Source of the DNA: Amblyomma americanum
Lineage: Eukaryota; Arthropoda; Arachnida; Ixodida; Ixodidae
Length of the DNA: 64,000 nt
Direction of reading: 5' to 3'
Assembly (NCBI RefSeq): GCF_052857255.1
Contig: NW_027526499.1
Coordinates: forward strand, 868,001-932,000
This document shows positions 62,301 to 64,000 of the stretch, one piece after another. A program made the position numbers and the translations under genes. The notes beneath the pieces were generated by a model that made no database searches, had not been told where the DNA came from, and saw only the letters and a program-made list of their open reading frames with translations. Numbering within the stretch: position 1 is the first letter of the stretch; each line of letters starts with the position of its first letter.

Positions 62301-64000
62301 GAGAAACTCCGTGCTGGGGAAACTTCGTGTTGGGGAAACGCCGTGTTTGAGAAACTCCACGTTGGAGAAACTCCGTGTCGGAGAAACTCCGTGTCGGAGA
62401 AACTCCGTGTTGGAGAAATTCTGTGTCGGAGAAACTCCGTGTTGGAGAAACTCCGTGTTAGAGAAACTCAATGTTGGAGAACCTTCTTGTTGGAGAAACT
62501 CCTTGTTGGAGAAAATCCTTGTTGGAGAAACTCCATGTTGGAGAAACTCCGTGCTGGAGAAACTCCGTGTTGTGGAAACTCCATGTTGTAGAAACTCCGT
62601 GTTGAAGTAACTCCGTGTTGGAGAAACTCCGTGTCGGAGAAACTCTGTGTTGGAGAATGTCCGTGTTGGAGAAACTCCGTGTTGGAGAAACTCCGTGTTG
62701 GAGAAACTCCGTGTTTTAGAAACTCTGTGTTGGAGAAACTCCGTGTTGTAGAAACTCCGTGTTGGAGAAACTCCGTGTTGGAGAAACTCCGTGTTGGAGA
62801 AACTTTGTGTCGGAGAAATTCCTTGTTGGGGAAACTCCGTGCTGGAGAAACTCCTTGTTGGAGAAAATCCTTGTTGGAGAAACTCCGTGTTGGAGAAACT
62901 CCGTGTTGGAGAAAACTCCGTGTTGGAGAAACTCCGTGTTTTAGAAACTCCGTGTTGGAGAAACTCCCTGTTGTAGAAACTCCGTGTTAGAGAAACTCCA
63001 TGTTGGAGAACCTTCTGGTTGGAGAAACTCCTTGGAGAAAATCCTTGTTGGAGAAACTCCATGTTGGAGAAACTCCGTGTTGGAAAAACTCCGTGTTGTG
63101 GAAACTCCGTGTTGGGGAAACGCCGAGATGGAGAAACTTCATGTTGTAGAAACTCCGTGTTGAAGAAACTCCGTGTTGGAGAAACTCCGTGTTGGAGAAA
63201 CTTCCTGTTGGAGAAACTTTATGTTGTAGAAACTCCGTGTTGGAGAAACTCCATGTTGTAGAAGCTCCGTGTTGGAGAAACTCTGTGTTGGAGATACTCC
63301 CTGTTGAAGAAACTCCGTGTTGTAGAAACTCCGTGTTGCAGAAACTCCGTGTCGAAGATAATCCATGTTGGAGAAACTCCATGTTGGAGAAACTCCATGC
63401 TGCAGAAAATCTGCGCTGAGGAAACTACGCGCTGGAGAATCTCCGCGCCGGAGAGACTTCGTGTTGGAGAAACTCCGTGTTGGAGAAACTCTGTGTCGGA
63501 GAAATTCCTTGTTGGGGAAACTCCGTGCTGGAGAAACTCCTTGTTGGAGAAACTCCTTGTTGGAGAAACTCCGTGTTGGAGAAAGTCCGTGTCGGAGAAA
63601 CTCCGTGTCGCAGAAACTCCGTGTTTTAGAAACTCCGTGTAGGAGAAACTCCCTGTTGTAGAAACTCCGTGTTAGAGAAACTCCATGTTGGAGAACCTTC
63701 TGGTTGGAGAAACTCCTTGGAGAAAATCCTTGTTGGAGAAACTCCATGTTGGAGAAACTCCGTGTTGGAAAAACTCCGTGTTGTGGAAACTCCGTGTTGG
63801 GGAAACGCCGAGATGGAGAAACTTCATGTTGTAGAAACTCCGTGTTGAAGAAACTCCCTGTTGGAGAAACTCCGTGTTGGAGAAACTCCGTGTTGGAAAA
63901 ACTTCGTGTTGGAGAAACTCCGTGTTGGAGAAACTTCGTGTTGGAGAAACTGTGTCGGAGAAACTCCGTGTTGGAGAAACTCCATGTCGGAGAAACTCCG
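59337..64000 (+). repeat. 7,752-bp duplication, right copy (cut by window end)
   Basis: It begins at the GTGCTAGAG unit, where the preceding unit changes from GTTGGA (51,580) to GTTGAA (59,332), and still matches at the last base of the window. At least 4,664 bp are visible. Identity to the left copy is above 99.8% if the seven located differences are all there are. Confidence 0.93.

Larger units (their letters stand above)
1..64000 (+). repeat. 16-bp satellite/minisatellite array filling the window
   Basis: The consensus unit GAAACTCCGTGTTGGA repeats head-to-tail from the first to the last base, with no inversion and no unique interruption seen. In the first 30 units (1-479), 8 match the consensus exactly, 28 are 16 bp long, one is 17 bp (193-209) and one is 14 bp (258-271). 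In that sample positions 7-9 (CCG) are altered in 12 units and positions 13-16 (TGGA) in 13, while the TG at positions 10-11 is kept in 29. The unit has 8 G/C of 16 and one CpG. Both ends run off the window, so true array size is unknown. By length and layering this looks like eukaryotic heterochromatic or subtelomeric satellite DNA; the species and chromosomal location are inference only. Confidence 0.98.

Noticed and set aside
1..64000. CRISPR array
   Set aside because: Units are contiguous with no unique spacers, and variant units recur in blocks. CRISPR arrays need constant repeats separated by different spacers.
1..64000. Telomeric repeat or variant telomere
   Set aside because: No TTAGGG, TTTAGGG or TTAGG runs occur on either strand; the unit is 16 bp and does not decompose into telomere-like words.

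Overview
The window is one uninterrupted tandem-repeat array (a satellite or giant minisatellite) from edge to edge. The unit is 16 bp, GAAACTCCGTGTTGGA, always head-to-tail in the same orientation on the + strand, about 4,000 units in 64 kb. I found no unique sequence, gene, RNA gene, transposon, CRISPR array or regulatory site. The long open frames on both strands are arithmetic by-products of a stop-free 16-bp repeat. A repeat block of this size with layered higher-order structure points to heterochromatic, subtelomeric or pericentromeric DNA of a eukaryote assembled from long reads. The species cannot be read from the sequence, and both array ends lie outside the window.

The unit can be written GGAG-AAA-CTCC-GTGTT, so complementary GGAG and CTCC tetramers alternate along the whole array. 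It is 50% GC with one CpG per unit. Variants are not random: the same strings of variant units recur in the same order at kilobase distances, which defines higher-order repeats (HORs).

Layout. (I) 1-8,471: a 4.03-kb HOR, two copies plus a partial third, built from 1.71-kb and 2.32-kb halves. (II) 8,472-15,319: a transition mosaic where two new marker blocks first appear, a PstI-bearing block near 8,714 and an A-rich block near 9,150. (III) 15,320-27,790: a 4.46-kb HOR, two close copies and a third partial one. (IV) 27,791-39,860: a mosaic with 1.9-3.0-kb recurrence distances and most of the irregular units. (V) 39,860-46,000: interlocking 2.75-kb and 3.2-kb duplications. (VI) 46,000-51,584: a mosaic with 0.8-1.2-kb recurrences. 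(VII) 51,585-64,000: a 7,752-bp duplication, nearly identical between copies, with a nested 2,136-bp tandem duplication.

There are no genes working together here. What the window records is how a satellite evolves: unit variants arise, are fixed in register within multi-kilobase blocks, and the blocks are re-duplicated at several scales, most recently at the right-hand end. Region boundaries were placed by eye from matching variant strings and are good to roughly one or two units unless stated otherwise.
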